Shown: piece after piece, positions 35,930 to 43,149 of the stretch
Layout: every line of letters starts with the position of its first letter
Numbering within the stretch: position 1 is the first letter of the stretch
Assembly: GCA_902774055.1 (NCBI GenBank)
Contig: CACYGX010000005.1
Location: forward strand, 1 to 64,000
DNA from: an uncultured Bacteroidales bacterium
Lineage (GTDB): Bacteria; Bacteroidota; Bacteroidia; Bacteroidales; Muribaculaceae
DNA length: 64,000 bases
Direction: 5' to 3'
Program-made: the position numbers and the translations under genes
Notes under the pieces: model-generated
Told to the model about the DNA's origin: nothing
The model's input: only the letters and a program-made list of their open reading frames with translations
The model's database searches: none

Positions 35930-36361
35930 ATGAAAAAGACGATTATAACGATGCTTATCGCACTGGTGGCCATGACCATCAGCGCCGAGACCTATAGCTA
36001 CCTGAAGTTCACCAAGACCGACAACTCGACTGTGACCTATTCGGTAGAAGGCCTCAAGCTCACCTATGATAATACGAACGTGACCATCACCAACGCCGAG
36101 GGCACCTCAAAGTTGCCCCTGGCCCAGGTGAAGGACATGGAGTTCACGAATGACGCCGGAAGCACACCTACCTTCAAGAAAGGTGACGTGAACATGGACG
36201 GCGAAGTTACCATTGCCGACGTGTCGGCGCTCATTGACTACCTGTTGACGGGCGACGCCACCGGCATCGACACTGCAGCAGCAGACGTGAACACAGATCA
36301 AGAAGTTTCTATTGGAGACGTTTCGGCACTGATTGACATGTTGCTGAACGGCGAAGCATAG
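35930..36361 (+). CDS. Small free-standing dockerin-repeat protein
   Basis: 143 residues from the ATG at 35930, which begins a clean signal peptide (MKKTIITMLIALVAMTISAE); the ten upstream codons are not needed. Residues ~21-80 are a small beta domain (YLKFTKTDNSTVTYSV, LPLAQVKDMEF) of a kind often placed before the repeats in these bacteria. The rest (~90-141) is a dockerin-like pair: DVNMDGEVTIADVS and DVNTDQEVSIGDVS, the second loop having Gln in place of the conserved Gly. It lies 51 bases after the beta-helix gene and is probably cotranscribed, so it may act as an adaptor for it (inference). Confidence 0.75.
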   Translation: MKKTIITMLIALVAMTISAETYSYLKFTKTDNSTVTYSVEGLKLTYDNTNVTITNAEGTSKLPLAQVKDMEFTNDAGSTPTFKKGDVNMDGEVTIADVSALIDYLLTGDATGIDTAAADVNTDQEVSIGDVSALIDMLLNGEA

Positions 36362-36383
36362 TAATAGACTCATAAATAAGATT

Positions 36384-36418
36384 TTAGCGTCATCCAGAGA
36401 TCATCTGGATGGCGCTAA
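36384..36418 (+). terminator. Terminator after the dockerin gene
   Basis: TTAGCGTCATCCAGA (36384-36398) pairs with TCTGGATGGCGCTAA (36404-36418), with one wobble and a 5-base loop, followed by TTCTTTTA. Confidence 0.8.
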
Positions 36419-36463
36419 TTCTTTTATGGCCTAAAAAGAAAAATCTTAAAAAGTGTTAAAATA

Positions 36464-36496
36464 TTTGGAGGATTCAAACTTCTTGTTATACCTTTG
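36464..36496 (+). promoter_or_regulatory. Promoter of the GntR-ABC operon
   Basis: TTTG (36464-36467) and TACCTTTG (36489-36496) are 21 bases apart. The transcription start would fall inside the palindrome at 36499-36520. Confidence 0.65.
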
Positions 36497-36498
36497 CA

Positions 36499-36520
36499 GT
36501 GTACTAGTTAAGTAGTACAC
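36499..36520 (+). promoter_or_regulatory. GntR/YtrA-type operator palindrome
   Basis: GTGTACTA and TAGTACAC form a perfect 8-bp inverted repeat with a 6-base spacer, two bases past the -7 element. YtrA-subfamily GntR regulators are known to bind GTGTA...TACAC-type palindromes at promoters of ABC transporter operons they belong to. The operon's third gene (38262) encodes such a regulator, so autorepression is the likely reading. Confidence 0.75.
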
Positions 36521-36561
36521 TATATAAGTTAATTATTAACCACTTTAAATATCTATCTATT

Positions 36562-37404
36562 ATGTTTAGCATCAAAGAAATTAGCTTTAGCTACAGCAAG
36601 AAAGGCGTTGAGCTTTTCAACGGCTTTTCGATGGATTTAGAGGCCGGCAACGTTTACGGCCTGCTGGGCAAGAACGGCGCCGGCAAGTCCACACTCATCT
36701 ATCTGATGACGGGCCTGCTCACCCCCCAAGGCGGTGAGGTCCTGATGGACGGCGAGAACGTGCGCCGCCGCCTGCCCAAGACGATGAGCGACATCTTCCT
36801 GGTTCCTGAGGAGTTTGAACTGCCGCGATTGAGCCTCAAGGAATATGTGAAAATCAACGCACCATTCTATCCCCGCTTCAGCATGGAGGACATGCAGCGT
36901 TATCTGGACATCTTTGAGATGGGTGGTGACATGAACGTGAAACTGCACGCCTTGTCGATGGGTCAGAAAAAGAAAGTGTTCATGGCCTTCGCCTTTGCCA
37001 CTAACACCCGTGCCCTGATTATGGATGAGCCCACCAACGGTCTTGACATCCCCAGCAAGAGTCAGTTCCGCAAACTCGTCAGCGCTGGCATGACCGACGA
37101 CAAGATGATGCTCATCTCGACCCATCAGGTGCGTGACATCAGTGACATCCTTGACCACGTGATTATTATTGACCAGAGCAAGGTGTTGCTCAACGCAGGT
37201 ATTGCCGACGTGATGGACCGTGTGGCCTTCCGCCCCGTGCAGGCAGGCGACCAGCCCATCTTCGTACTCCAAAGCCCGCTGGGCGCCATTGGTGCCGTAC
37301 CCGCACAACCCGGCGAGGAAACCGCCGTTGATCTGGAGATGCTCTTCAACGCCACGCTCCAGAATCCCGAAGCTATCAACCAATTATTCACCGCCTCAAA
37401 ATGA
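36562..37404 (+). CDS. ABC transporter ATP-binding protein
   Basis: 280 residues. Walker A GKNGAGKS at 36-43, signature LSMGQKKKVFMAFA near 139, Walker B ALIMDEPTNGLD and the switch His in STHQVRD are all present. It powers the membrane protein encoded next, whose ATG overlaps its stop by four bases. The C-terminal ~60 residues are beyond the ATPase core. First gene of the operon controlled by the palindrome at 36499-36520. Substrate unknown; relatives of YtrB/BceA type are induced by cell-wall-active compounds. Confidence 0.92.
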   Translation: MFSIKEISFSYSKKGVELFNGFSMDLEAGNVYGLLGKNGAGKSTLIYLMTGLLTPQGGEVLMDGENVRRRLPKTMSDIFLVPEEFELPRLSLKEYVKINAPFYPRFSMEDMQRYLDIFEMGGDMNVKLHALSMGQKKKVFMAFAFATNTRALIMDEPTNGLDIPSKSQFRKLVSAGMTDDKMMLISTHQVRDISDILDHVIIIDQSKVLLNAGIADVMDRVAFRPVQAGDQPIFVLQSPLGAIGAVPAQPGEETAVDLEMLFNATLQNPEAINQLFTASK

Positions 37405-38258
37405 TCACCGCTATGAATACCGTCAATCAAACTTTCAACTGGAGTCGCTTCACTGCCGCCCTGCGCAAGGAAGTAGTAGAGAACTGGCGCACCATCATGT
37501 TCACCATCCTGGGCATCTATCTCATGCTCACGGTCATCATGATTTTGGGAAATATCTTCGACTCTATCACCAATATCATTGTCCATTCGTTGATGAATAA
37601 AGGACCACAGAAGACCGTGTTCTTTATGATGTCAATAGCCCTCATGGTGGTTGCTTCCCTGTCGTTCCGCAACCTGAAGACTAAAAACGGCCGTGTGGCC
37701 TTGCTCACCTCGCCCTCGTCAACGTTTGAGAAATATATTGTTAACGTGCTCATCTATGTAGTCGGACTTACTGTCGCCTTCTTTGCCTGCGCCCAACTGG
37801 CCGACTTGACCCGCATAGGCATCCTGAGCCTTGTTGGCGCCGACGATCTCATCGTCCCTGGCCCCATCAACTTCTTGAACGTGATCAACGACACCGTTTC
37901 CGGCATAGGCAGTATGGAGCCTGTCGCTAAGGGCATGAGATGGGCCTTCTGGCTTAGCCTGCTGGCTGCTCCTGGGATGTATCTGCTGGGTAGCGTGCTC
38001 TGGCCCCGCCTGTCACTGCTCAAGACCTTTGCCGCGAGCCAGATCCTCTCAATAGCCGCTATCATTATCGCTGTCATCACTGTTAGAGTCATAGTTCCTG
38101 ATAATGAACTTGAGAATTGGATGATGAATCTGGTCGAGAGCGGTTCCTTAACCAACTGGATCGCCATCAGCACGGGTGTTCAAGCCGTTCTTTACTGGGG
38201 TCTCTCCTGGTATCTGTTCAAGCACAAAGATGTTGTTTCTCTTAAATGGTGGAAATAA
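37401..38258 (+). CDS. ABC transporter permease
   Basis: 285 residues with six predicted membrane spans: two near 35-90, then ~110-135, ~170-200, ~210-235 and ~255-275. It overlaps the ATPase gene by four bases; a second in-frame ATG at 37413 is an alternative start. No solute-binding protein is nearby, so it is more likely an exporter or a resistance/sensing transporter than an importer (inference). The GntR gene starts three bases after its stop. Confidence 0.85.
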   Translation: MITAMNTVNQTFNWSRFTAALRKEVVENWRTIMFTILGIYLMLTVIMILGNIFDSITNIIVHSLMNKGPQKTVFFMMSIALMVVASLSFRNLKTKNGRVALLTSPSSTFEKYIVNVLIYVVGLTVAFFACAQLADLTRIGILSLVGADDLIVPGPINFLNVINDTVSGIGSMEPVAKGMRWAFWLSLLAAPGMYLLGSVLWPRLSLLKTFAASQILSIAAIIIAVITVRVIVPDNELENWMMNLVESGSLTNWIAISTGVQAVLYWGLSWYLFKHKDVVSLKWWK

Positions 38259-38261
38259 GTT

Positions 38262-38624
38262 ATGAATTTCAAAGATAATAAAGCGATTTATCTGCAGATT
38301 GCAGATCGCATTGGCAACCAGATTCTCTCGGGAACGCTGACGCCAGACGGAAAAGTGCCGAGCGTGCGAGAACTCGCCGCCGAGATTGAGGTCAACGCCA
38401 ACACCGTGGCGCGCACCTACGACCACCTGCAGCAGAGCGGGGTCATCTACACCAAGCGCGGACTGGGCTACTTTGTAAGCCCTGACGCAAAGGAGAAAAT
38501 CGTGGCCCTGAGGCGCGAACAGCTGATGCAGGGCGAGATGGACTACTTCATGAGCCAACTCAAGGCTGTGGGCATCACCCCTGCCGAACTGCAACAGATT
38601 TATCAAGATTATATCAACGCTTAA
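38262..38624 (+). CDS. GntR-family transcriptional regulator, YtrA subfamily
   Basis: 120 residues, the short length of the YtrA group. An N-terminal winged helix (~8-75) has the family phrases YLQIADRIGNQILSG, KVPSVRELAAEIEVNANTVARTYDHLQ and GVIYTKRGLGYFV. A short C-terminal helical part (~80-120) takes the place of a large ligand domain and dimerises. It lies three bases after the permease gene and probably represses its own operon through the palindrome at 36499-36520. Confidence 0.92.
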   Translation: MNFKDNKAIYLQIADRIGNQILSGTLTPDGKVPSVRELAAEIEVNANTVARTYDHLQQSGVIYTKRGLGYFVSPDAKEKIVALRREQLMQGEMDYFMSQLKAVGITPAELQQIYQDYINA

Positions 38625-38630
38625 TCATCA

Positions 38631-38699
38631 AACCATGAATTTCGCGGATCGACACTAACTAATCTCTCACACATGTAATGATTCGCGAAATTCGTGGTT
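38631..38699. repeat. Long imperfect palindrome (16-bp arms)
   Basis: AACCATGAATTTCGCG (38631-38646) pairs with CGCGAAATTCGTGGTT (38684-38699) with one G-T wobble and a 37-base loop. A related AATTCGTAGTTT-type hairpin lies at 52270-52360, which suggests a small family of intergenic palindromes. It lies between the GntR gene and a tiny membrane peptide. Confidence 0.7.
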
Positions 38700-38718
38700 A
38701 TCTAAAAAAAATAGAATT

Positions 38719-38799
38719 ATGGAAACTCAAGTTTGTTTTGTTACCGCAACCGTCATCATTGTCACAATCGTCACGTTTTTGACTGGTATCCTCCTGTAA
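38719..38799 (+). CDS. 26-residue hydrophobic single-span peptide
   Basis: ATG to TAA encodes 26 residues: a short polar start (METQVCF) then a run of Val, Ile, Thr and Leu ending GILL, enough for one membrane helix. It is too short for normal gene finding. It lies between the GntR gene and a lipoprotein gene on the same strand, and could be a small transporter accessory or regulatory peptide. No homologue is recognised, so coding status rests on the clean hydrophobic frame and position. Confidence 0.45.
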   Translation: METQVCFVTATVIIVTIVTFLTGILL

Positions 38800-38854
38800 T
38801 AACCCTCTTAATCATATCCACAGCTTCTATCAATCATTAAACATCTATACGATT

Positions 38855-39481
38855 ATGAAAAAGTTATTATATATCGCCCTGATTGTTGCTATCGCCATAC
38901 CCGCCTTTACCTCGTGCGGTAAAAAGAACAGCAACATCAAGTGTGGAACGATCTATTGTCTGTCCATGTCACAGGACTTGCTCGACTTGTGTGACATCAT
39001 GGTCTCATACCGGGGAACTGACAGCATCATCAAGACCGATAAGGTGAATGACATCGAGTGGAAAAAAATGGTGATAAACAAAACCGATACCTTCAATGAC
39101 TGGCTGGGCTATGAGCTCAAACTCAAACCTGGTGTTAAACTGAATAAGGACGTGTATGAGATTTTCCTGTCCTACGAAATCCTCAACTATCATGAATATG
39201 GCCGCGAGACGCCCGATGAAGGAGCCCTGGATACAATGATGATCCGCTTAGTCAAGCCCGAACAAATCGAATCGACCATCGCAGCGCTCAACAGCAAGGG
39301 ACATCCCATCATTTCCATCAATCACCAAACTGCTCAAAACCATGTTGTGGAAGGTGATGCTGAGGACGTCGATAACTTCTTTATGGCTTATCACGGCTAT
39401 AGCCCAAGCGCCCAGACCGACTCCCTCATGAAGGCCGCTGAGGAAAATGCCACCAACCTCGATAGCACAACGGCCAAATAA
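38855..39481 (+). CDS. Putative lipoprotein of unknown function
   Basis: 208 residues. The signal peptide ends in AFTSC (Cys ~21), followed by Gly-Lys-Lys, so it is a probable lipoprotein. The mature part alternates beta and alpha segments with no recognised catalytic motif. It contains Cys pairs at CGTIYC and LCD, and ends in a polar tail. Same strand as the ABC operon, 55 bases after the small peptide; a strong terminator follows. It may be the operon's last gene. Confidence 0.7.
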   Translation: MKKLLYIALIVAIAIPAFTSCGKKNSNIKCGTIYCLSMSQDLLDLCDIMVSYRGTDSIIKTDKVNDIEWKKMVINKTDTFNDWLGYELKLKPGVKLNKDVYEIFLSYEILNYHEYGRETPDEGALDTMMIRLVKPEQIESTIAALNSKGHPIISINHQTAQNHVVEGDAEDVDNFFMAYHGYSPSAQTDSLMKAAEENATNLDSTTAK

Positions 39482-39536
39482 AAAATTATTGACCCAGGCC
39501 CTACGGGGCTAATGCAAATCTCACTGACATAAAGAG

Positions 39537-39584
39537 AAAAAGCGCACCTATTCAAGCATTTATCCTTGAAAGGTGCGCTTTTAT
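39537..39584 (+). terminator. Terminator after the lipoprotein gene
   Basis: AAAAGCGCACCT pairs with AGGTGCGCTTTT, with an inner TTCAAG/CTTGAA extension around a short loop; the stem is followed by ATTG. Very stable. Confidence 0.85.
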
Positions 39585-39596
39585 TGTAAAAAATTG

Positions 39597-39604
39597 TATT
39601 TTTG
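39597..39604 (+). promoter_or_regulatory. -7-like element for the first M16 gene
   Basis: TATTTTTG lies 76 bases before the ATG at 39681. The motif TGCGTCTAAGGG at 39626-39637 could be an alternative promoter; see findings. Confidence 0.4.
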
Positions 39605-39680
39605 CGTAGTTTTTGTGACGCGAGATGCGTCTAAGGGATAAAAAACAATATTAATTTTTAACTATATAATTCGTAAAACT

Positions 39681-42512
39681 ATGACAATCAAGAAATTGTT
39701 TGCTGCATTGCTGCTGATGACAGTAGCGTTCAGCTTCAACGTGTTGACCGCACAAGAGATGCCGCCCATTCCCGTGGACGACGCAGTGCGCATCGGAAAA
39801 CTCGATTGTGGACTGACTTATTACATCCGCCACAACGACTATCCCGAGAACCGTGTGAACTTCTACATCGCTCAGCGTGTGGGTTCTATCCAGGAGGAAG
39901 AAAGCCAGCGCGGCCTTGCCCACTTCCTGGAGCACATGGCCTTCAACGGCAGTGAGCACTTCAACGGCGAGGGCAAGGGCATCATCGACTATACCCGTTC
40001 GCTGGGTGTGAACTTCGGTGGCGACCTCAATGCCTACACCAGCATTGCCGAGACCGTTTACAACATCAACGACGTGCCCAGCACGCGCCAGAGCGCTATC
40101 GACTCCTGCCTGCTTATCCTTAAGGACTGGAGCACCGGCCTGTTGCTCACCGACGAGGAGATCGACAAGGAGCGCGGTGTGATCCACGAGGAGTGGCGAC
40201 TGGGCCAGAGTGCACAGATGCGTATGCTGGAGCGCCAGTTGGAGACCCTGTTCCCCAATTCCAAGTTCGGCAAGCGCCTGCCCATCGGCTTGATGAGCGT
40301 TGTTGACAACTTCCCCTACAATGAACTGCGCGACTACTACCACAAGTGGTATCGCCCCGACAACCAGGCCCTGGTGATCGTGGGTGACGTTGATGTTGAC
40401 CACATCGAGGCCCAGATCAAGGAGATGTACAAGGGCTACAAGCTTGATCCCAATGCAGCCCAGGTTGTTCGTGAGGCCGTTCCCGACAACGACACCCCCA
40501 TCATCGTGGTTGATAAGGACAAGGAACAGCAATACAGCGAGGTATCGGTATGCTTCAAGCATGCAGCCCAAGAGCCTGAGGAGAAACTGAATATGGATTA
40601 CCTCCTCGTTGACTACGTCAAGGACATGATCACCGACATGCTCAACCAGCGCTTCAACGACATGGCACAGGAGCCCGATTGTCCTTTCACCAACGCCTAC
40701 TGCTATGATGCTCAATACATCCTGGCCAACACCATGGACGCTTTCACCATTGATATTATGCCCAAGGAGGGCCAGACCGAGGCCGCTACCCAGGCTGCGA
40801 TCATCGAGGCCATGCGTGCCGTGAAGCACGGCTTTACCGCCAGCGAGTATTCCCGCGCCCGTGACGAGTACATGAGCCGCCTGGAGCGCCGTTACAACGA
40901 GCGCGACAAGGTCTCCAACGAGAACTATGGCCGCCAGTACTGCAGCCACTTCCTGGACGGCGAGCCCATACCCTCGATTGAGAACCGCTTCCAGATCATG
41001 GGCATGCTTGCCCCCAACATCGACGTTGACATTATTAACGGTGTGATACCCGAGCTCATCAGCACCGACGGCAAGAACCTCGTTATCATGAACTTCAACC
41101 AGGAGAAGGAAGGCGCCGTTTATCCGACCATTGAGCAGCTGCAGACCGCCTATAACAATGCCGCCAGCGCCAACATCGAGCCCTATGTGGACAATGTTAA
41201 GAACGAGCCCATCATGACCAAGCTGCCCAAGAAGGGCAAAATCGTAAAGGAGAAGGAGAACACCCAGTTCGGTTACAAGGAATTGGAACTGAGCAATGGT
41301 GCCCGTGTCATCCTCAAGAAGACCGACTTCAAGCAGGACGAGATCACCATGACCGCCTTCCAGCGCGGTGGTCAGTCGCTCTACAGCGAGAAGGACTGGG
41401 CTAACCTGCAATTGCTCAGCTCGCTCAACTCGATTACCTGTGTGGGCAACTTCACCAACTCTGAACTGGATAAGGCTCTCGCCGGCAAGCAGGCAAGCGT
41501 TTTCCTGAACGTGGGCGAGTTCACCGACGTCCTGAGCGGTAACAGCACCGTTAAGGACTTGGAGACCATGTTCCAACTCCTCCACCTCAAGTTCACCGCC
41601 CTCAACAAGGACGAGAAGAAGTTCAACCAGACCATGACCCTGATGGAGACCCAACTCAAGAACAAGGACCTGACGCCCGAGACCGCATTTAGCGATACGT
41701 TGCAGTATATCATGTTCAACCGCAACTGGCGCCAGAAGCCCTTTGGTGTTGAGGATCTGAAGCAGGTTAGCCTGGACCGCATCCTGGAAATCGCCAAGGA
41801 GCGCACCGCTAATGCAGCCAACTACACCTTCACCTTTGTGGGCGCCTTTGACGAGGCTACCATCCGCCCGCTCATCGAGCAATACATTGCCAGCCTGCCC
41901 GCCAAGAAGGGTGTGAAGTCCAACTGGGTGAACGACATGGAAATGCCCGAGGGACAAACCATCAACCACTTCACTCGCAAGATGGAGTCACCCAAGGAGT
42001 ATGAGCTCATCATCTGGCACAACAACTCCCTGCCCTATAGCTTGGAGAATGAGATTAAGGCCGAAATCCTTGGTGAGGTTCTCAACCGCGTCTATCTGCA
42101 GAAGATTCGTGAGGATGCCGGCGCAGCCTACTCTACCGAGGCCCTGGGTCAAGTGGGTATCTCGGGTGGTAAGCCCAAGACGATGATACTTGCTGTCTGC
42201 CCCGTAAATCCCGAGTTTGAGGAAGTCGCACTCAAAATCATGAACGAGGAGATGGCCAATGCCTGCACCACCATCGATGCTACCGCACTCAAGGAGGCTC
42301 AGGAGCAGATGATCAAAGACCATGCTACCAGCCTCAAGGAGAATTGGTACTGGCGCAATGCTATCCAGGAGTACCTTGTCAATGGTGTTGACAGCCACAC
42401 TGGCTATGAGGACATTGTCAAGGCTCAGACCCCCGAGTCTATCGCCGAGTTTGCCCGTCTGGTTTACAACGCTGGCAACAAGATTGAGATTGTGATGGCT
42501 CCCGAGAAGTAA
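39681..42512 (+). CDS. M16-family zinc metallopeptidase, copy 1
   Basis: 943 residues. A signal peptide (1-~25) precedes two M16 (pitrilysin-like) halves. The inverted zinc motif HFLEH is at 81-85, and the downstream EEIDKERGVIHEEW segment supplies the third ligand Glu. The second half lacks the zinc motif, as is normal for the non-catalytic partner half. It is a periplasmic peptidase of unknown substrate. The first ~190 residues are nearly identical to the paralogue at 43150 and share long DNA stretches; the second halves are more diverged. It ends in a strong terminator at 42541. Confidence 0.93.
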   Translation: MTIKKLFAALLLMTVAFSFNVLTAQEMPPIPVDDAVRIGKLDCGLTYYIRHNDYPENRVNFYIAQRVGSIQEEESQRGLAHFLEHMAFNGSEHFNGEGKGIIDYTRSLGVNFGGDLNAYTSIAETVYNINDVPSTRQSAIDSCLLILKDWSTGLLLTDEEIDKERGVIHEEWRLGQSAQMRMLERQLETLFPNSKFGKRLPIGLMSVVDNFPYNELRDYYHKWYRPDNQALVIVGDVDVDHIEAQIKEMYKGYKLDPNAAQVVREAVPDNDTPIIVVDKDKEQQYSEVSVCFKHAAQEPEEKLNMDYLLVDYVKDMITDMLNQRFNDMAQEPDCPFTNAYCYDAQYILANTMDAFTIDIMPKEGQTEAATQAAIIEAMRAVKHGFTASEYSRARDEYMSRLERRYNERDKVSNENYGRQYCSHFLDGEPIPSIENRFQIMGMLAPNIDVDIINGVIPELISTDGKNLVIMNFNQEKEGAVYPTIEQLQTAYNNAASANIEPYVDNVKNEPIMTKLPKKGKIVKEKENTQFGYKELELSNGARVILKKTDFKQDEITMTAFQRGGQSLYSEKDWANLQLLSSLNSITCVGNFTNSELDKALAGKQASVFLNVGEFTDVLSGNSTVKDLETMFQLLHLKFTALNKDEKKFNQTMTLMETQLKNKDLTPETAFSDTLQYIMFNRNWRQKPFGVEDLKQVSLDRILEIAKERTANAANYTFTFVGAFDEATIRPLIEQYIASLPAKKGVKSNWVNDMEMPEGQTINHFTRKMESPKEYELIIWHNNSLPYSLENEIKAEILGEVLNRVYLQKIREDAGAAYSTEALGQVGISGGKPKTMILAVCPVNPEFEEVALKIMNEEMANACTTIDATALKEAQEQMIKDHATSLKENWYWRNAIQEYLVNGVDSHTGYEDIVKAQTPESIAEFARLVYNAGNKIEIVMAPEK

Positions 42513-42540
42513 ACAGGATTCACACATCTATAGAACCATT

Positions 42541-42577
42541 GAGTCAGGGATTCGATCAGCGAGTCCCTGACTCTGTT
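42541..42577 (+). terminator. Terminator of M16 copy 1
   Basis: GAGTCAGGGA (42541-42550) pairs perfectly with TCCCTGACTC (42564-42573), followed by TGTTTTA. Confidence 0.85.
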
Positions 42578-42636
42578 TTAGCATCCACTAATGGTAATTT
42601 CATCGAGGATTCTTTCATGTTCCTGAAAATAATGAT

Positions 42637-42644
42637 TATCTTTG
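42637..42644 (+). promoter_or_regulatory. -7 promoter element for the small membrane protein
   Basis: TATCTTTG, 37 bases before the ATG at 42682. It may also drive the second M16 gene, which has no clear promoter of its own. Confidence 0.55.
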
Positions 42645-42681
42645 CAGAAATTAAGAAAAATCAATCCTTATTAACCCTACA

Positions 42682-43086
42682 ATGGTGTGCCTTATGGAAA
42701 CAAAGAATAGTAAACATGTATTATCCCAGGCATTGAAGGTGCTGGGCATTATCGTGTTCATTGCGGGCATCGTGGGTCTGTTCATGCACCTGGAATGGTT
42801 GTGGACATGGGCTGGAGGATTATTGGATCCCGTACTCATCTTTGTTTTGGGCTTGCACATGTGGACTATTGGAGCCATCATTGACAAGTACAAGACGATG
42901 ACCACGCAGAAGCGCAAAGCCCTCACGGTCTATTTTGTATTACTCGTTTGCGGCGTCACCCTCTGGATGGCGAGCAACTATGGTCTGAGCATCAACGATA
43001 AGTGGGAGTATTTTGACACATTGGGAGTGGTGTTTGCGGGATCGAGTTGGGGAGCAGCTTTGCATGCCCTCAGCGACAACGAATGA
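42682..43086 (+). CDS. Small four-span membrane protein
   Basis: 134 residues; an in-frame ATG four codons later (42694) is an equally plausible start. Four hydrophobic spans lie at ~17-38, ~48-72, ~84-104 and ~115-130, with a short basic cytoplasmic loop (KYKTMTTQKRK) between the second and third. No family is recognised. It sits between the two M16 paralogues on the same strand, so a link to their function or stability is possible but unproven. Confidence 0.7.
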   Translation: MVCLMETKNSKHVLSQALKVLGIIVFIAGIVGLFMHLEWLWTWAGGLLDPVLIFVLGLHMWTIGAIIDKYKTMTTQKRKALTVYFVLLVCGVTLWMASNYGLSINDKWEYFDTLGVVFAGSSWGAALHALSDNE

Positions 43087-43149
43087 CCGTTTTATCCGCA
43101 TTTCTCCTTCAAAAACCGATTATTATCTAACTTGAAATATGAATTGCCT

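Noticed and set aside
39651-41969. Long minus-strand open frame opposite the first M16 gene
   Set aside because: Shadow of a well-supported peptidase gene.
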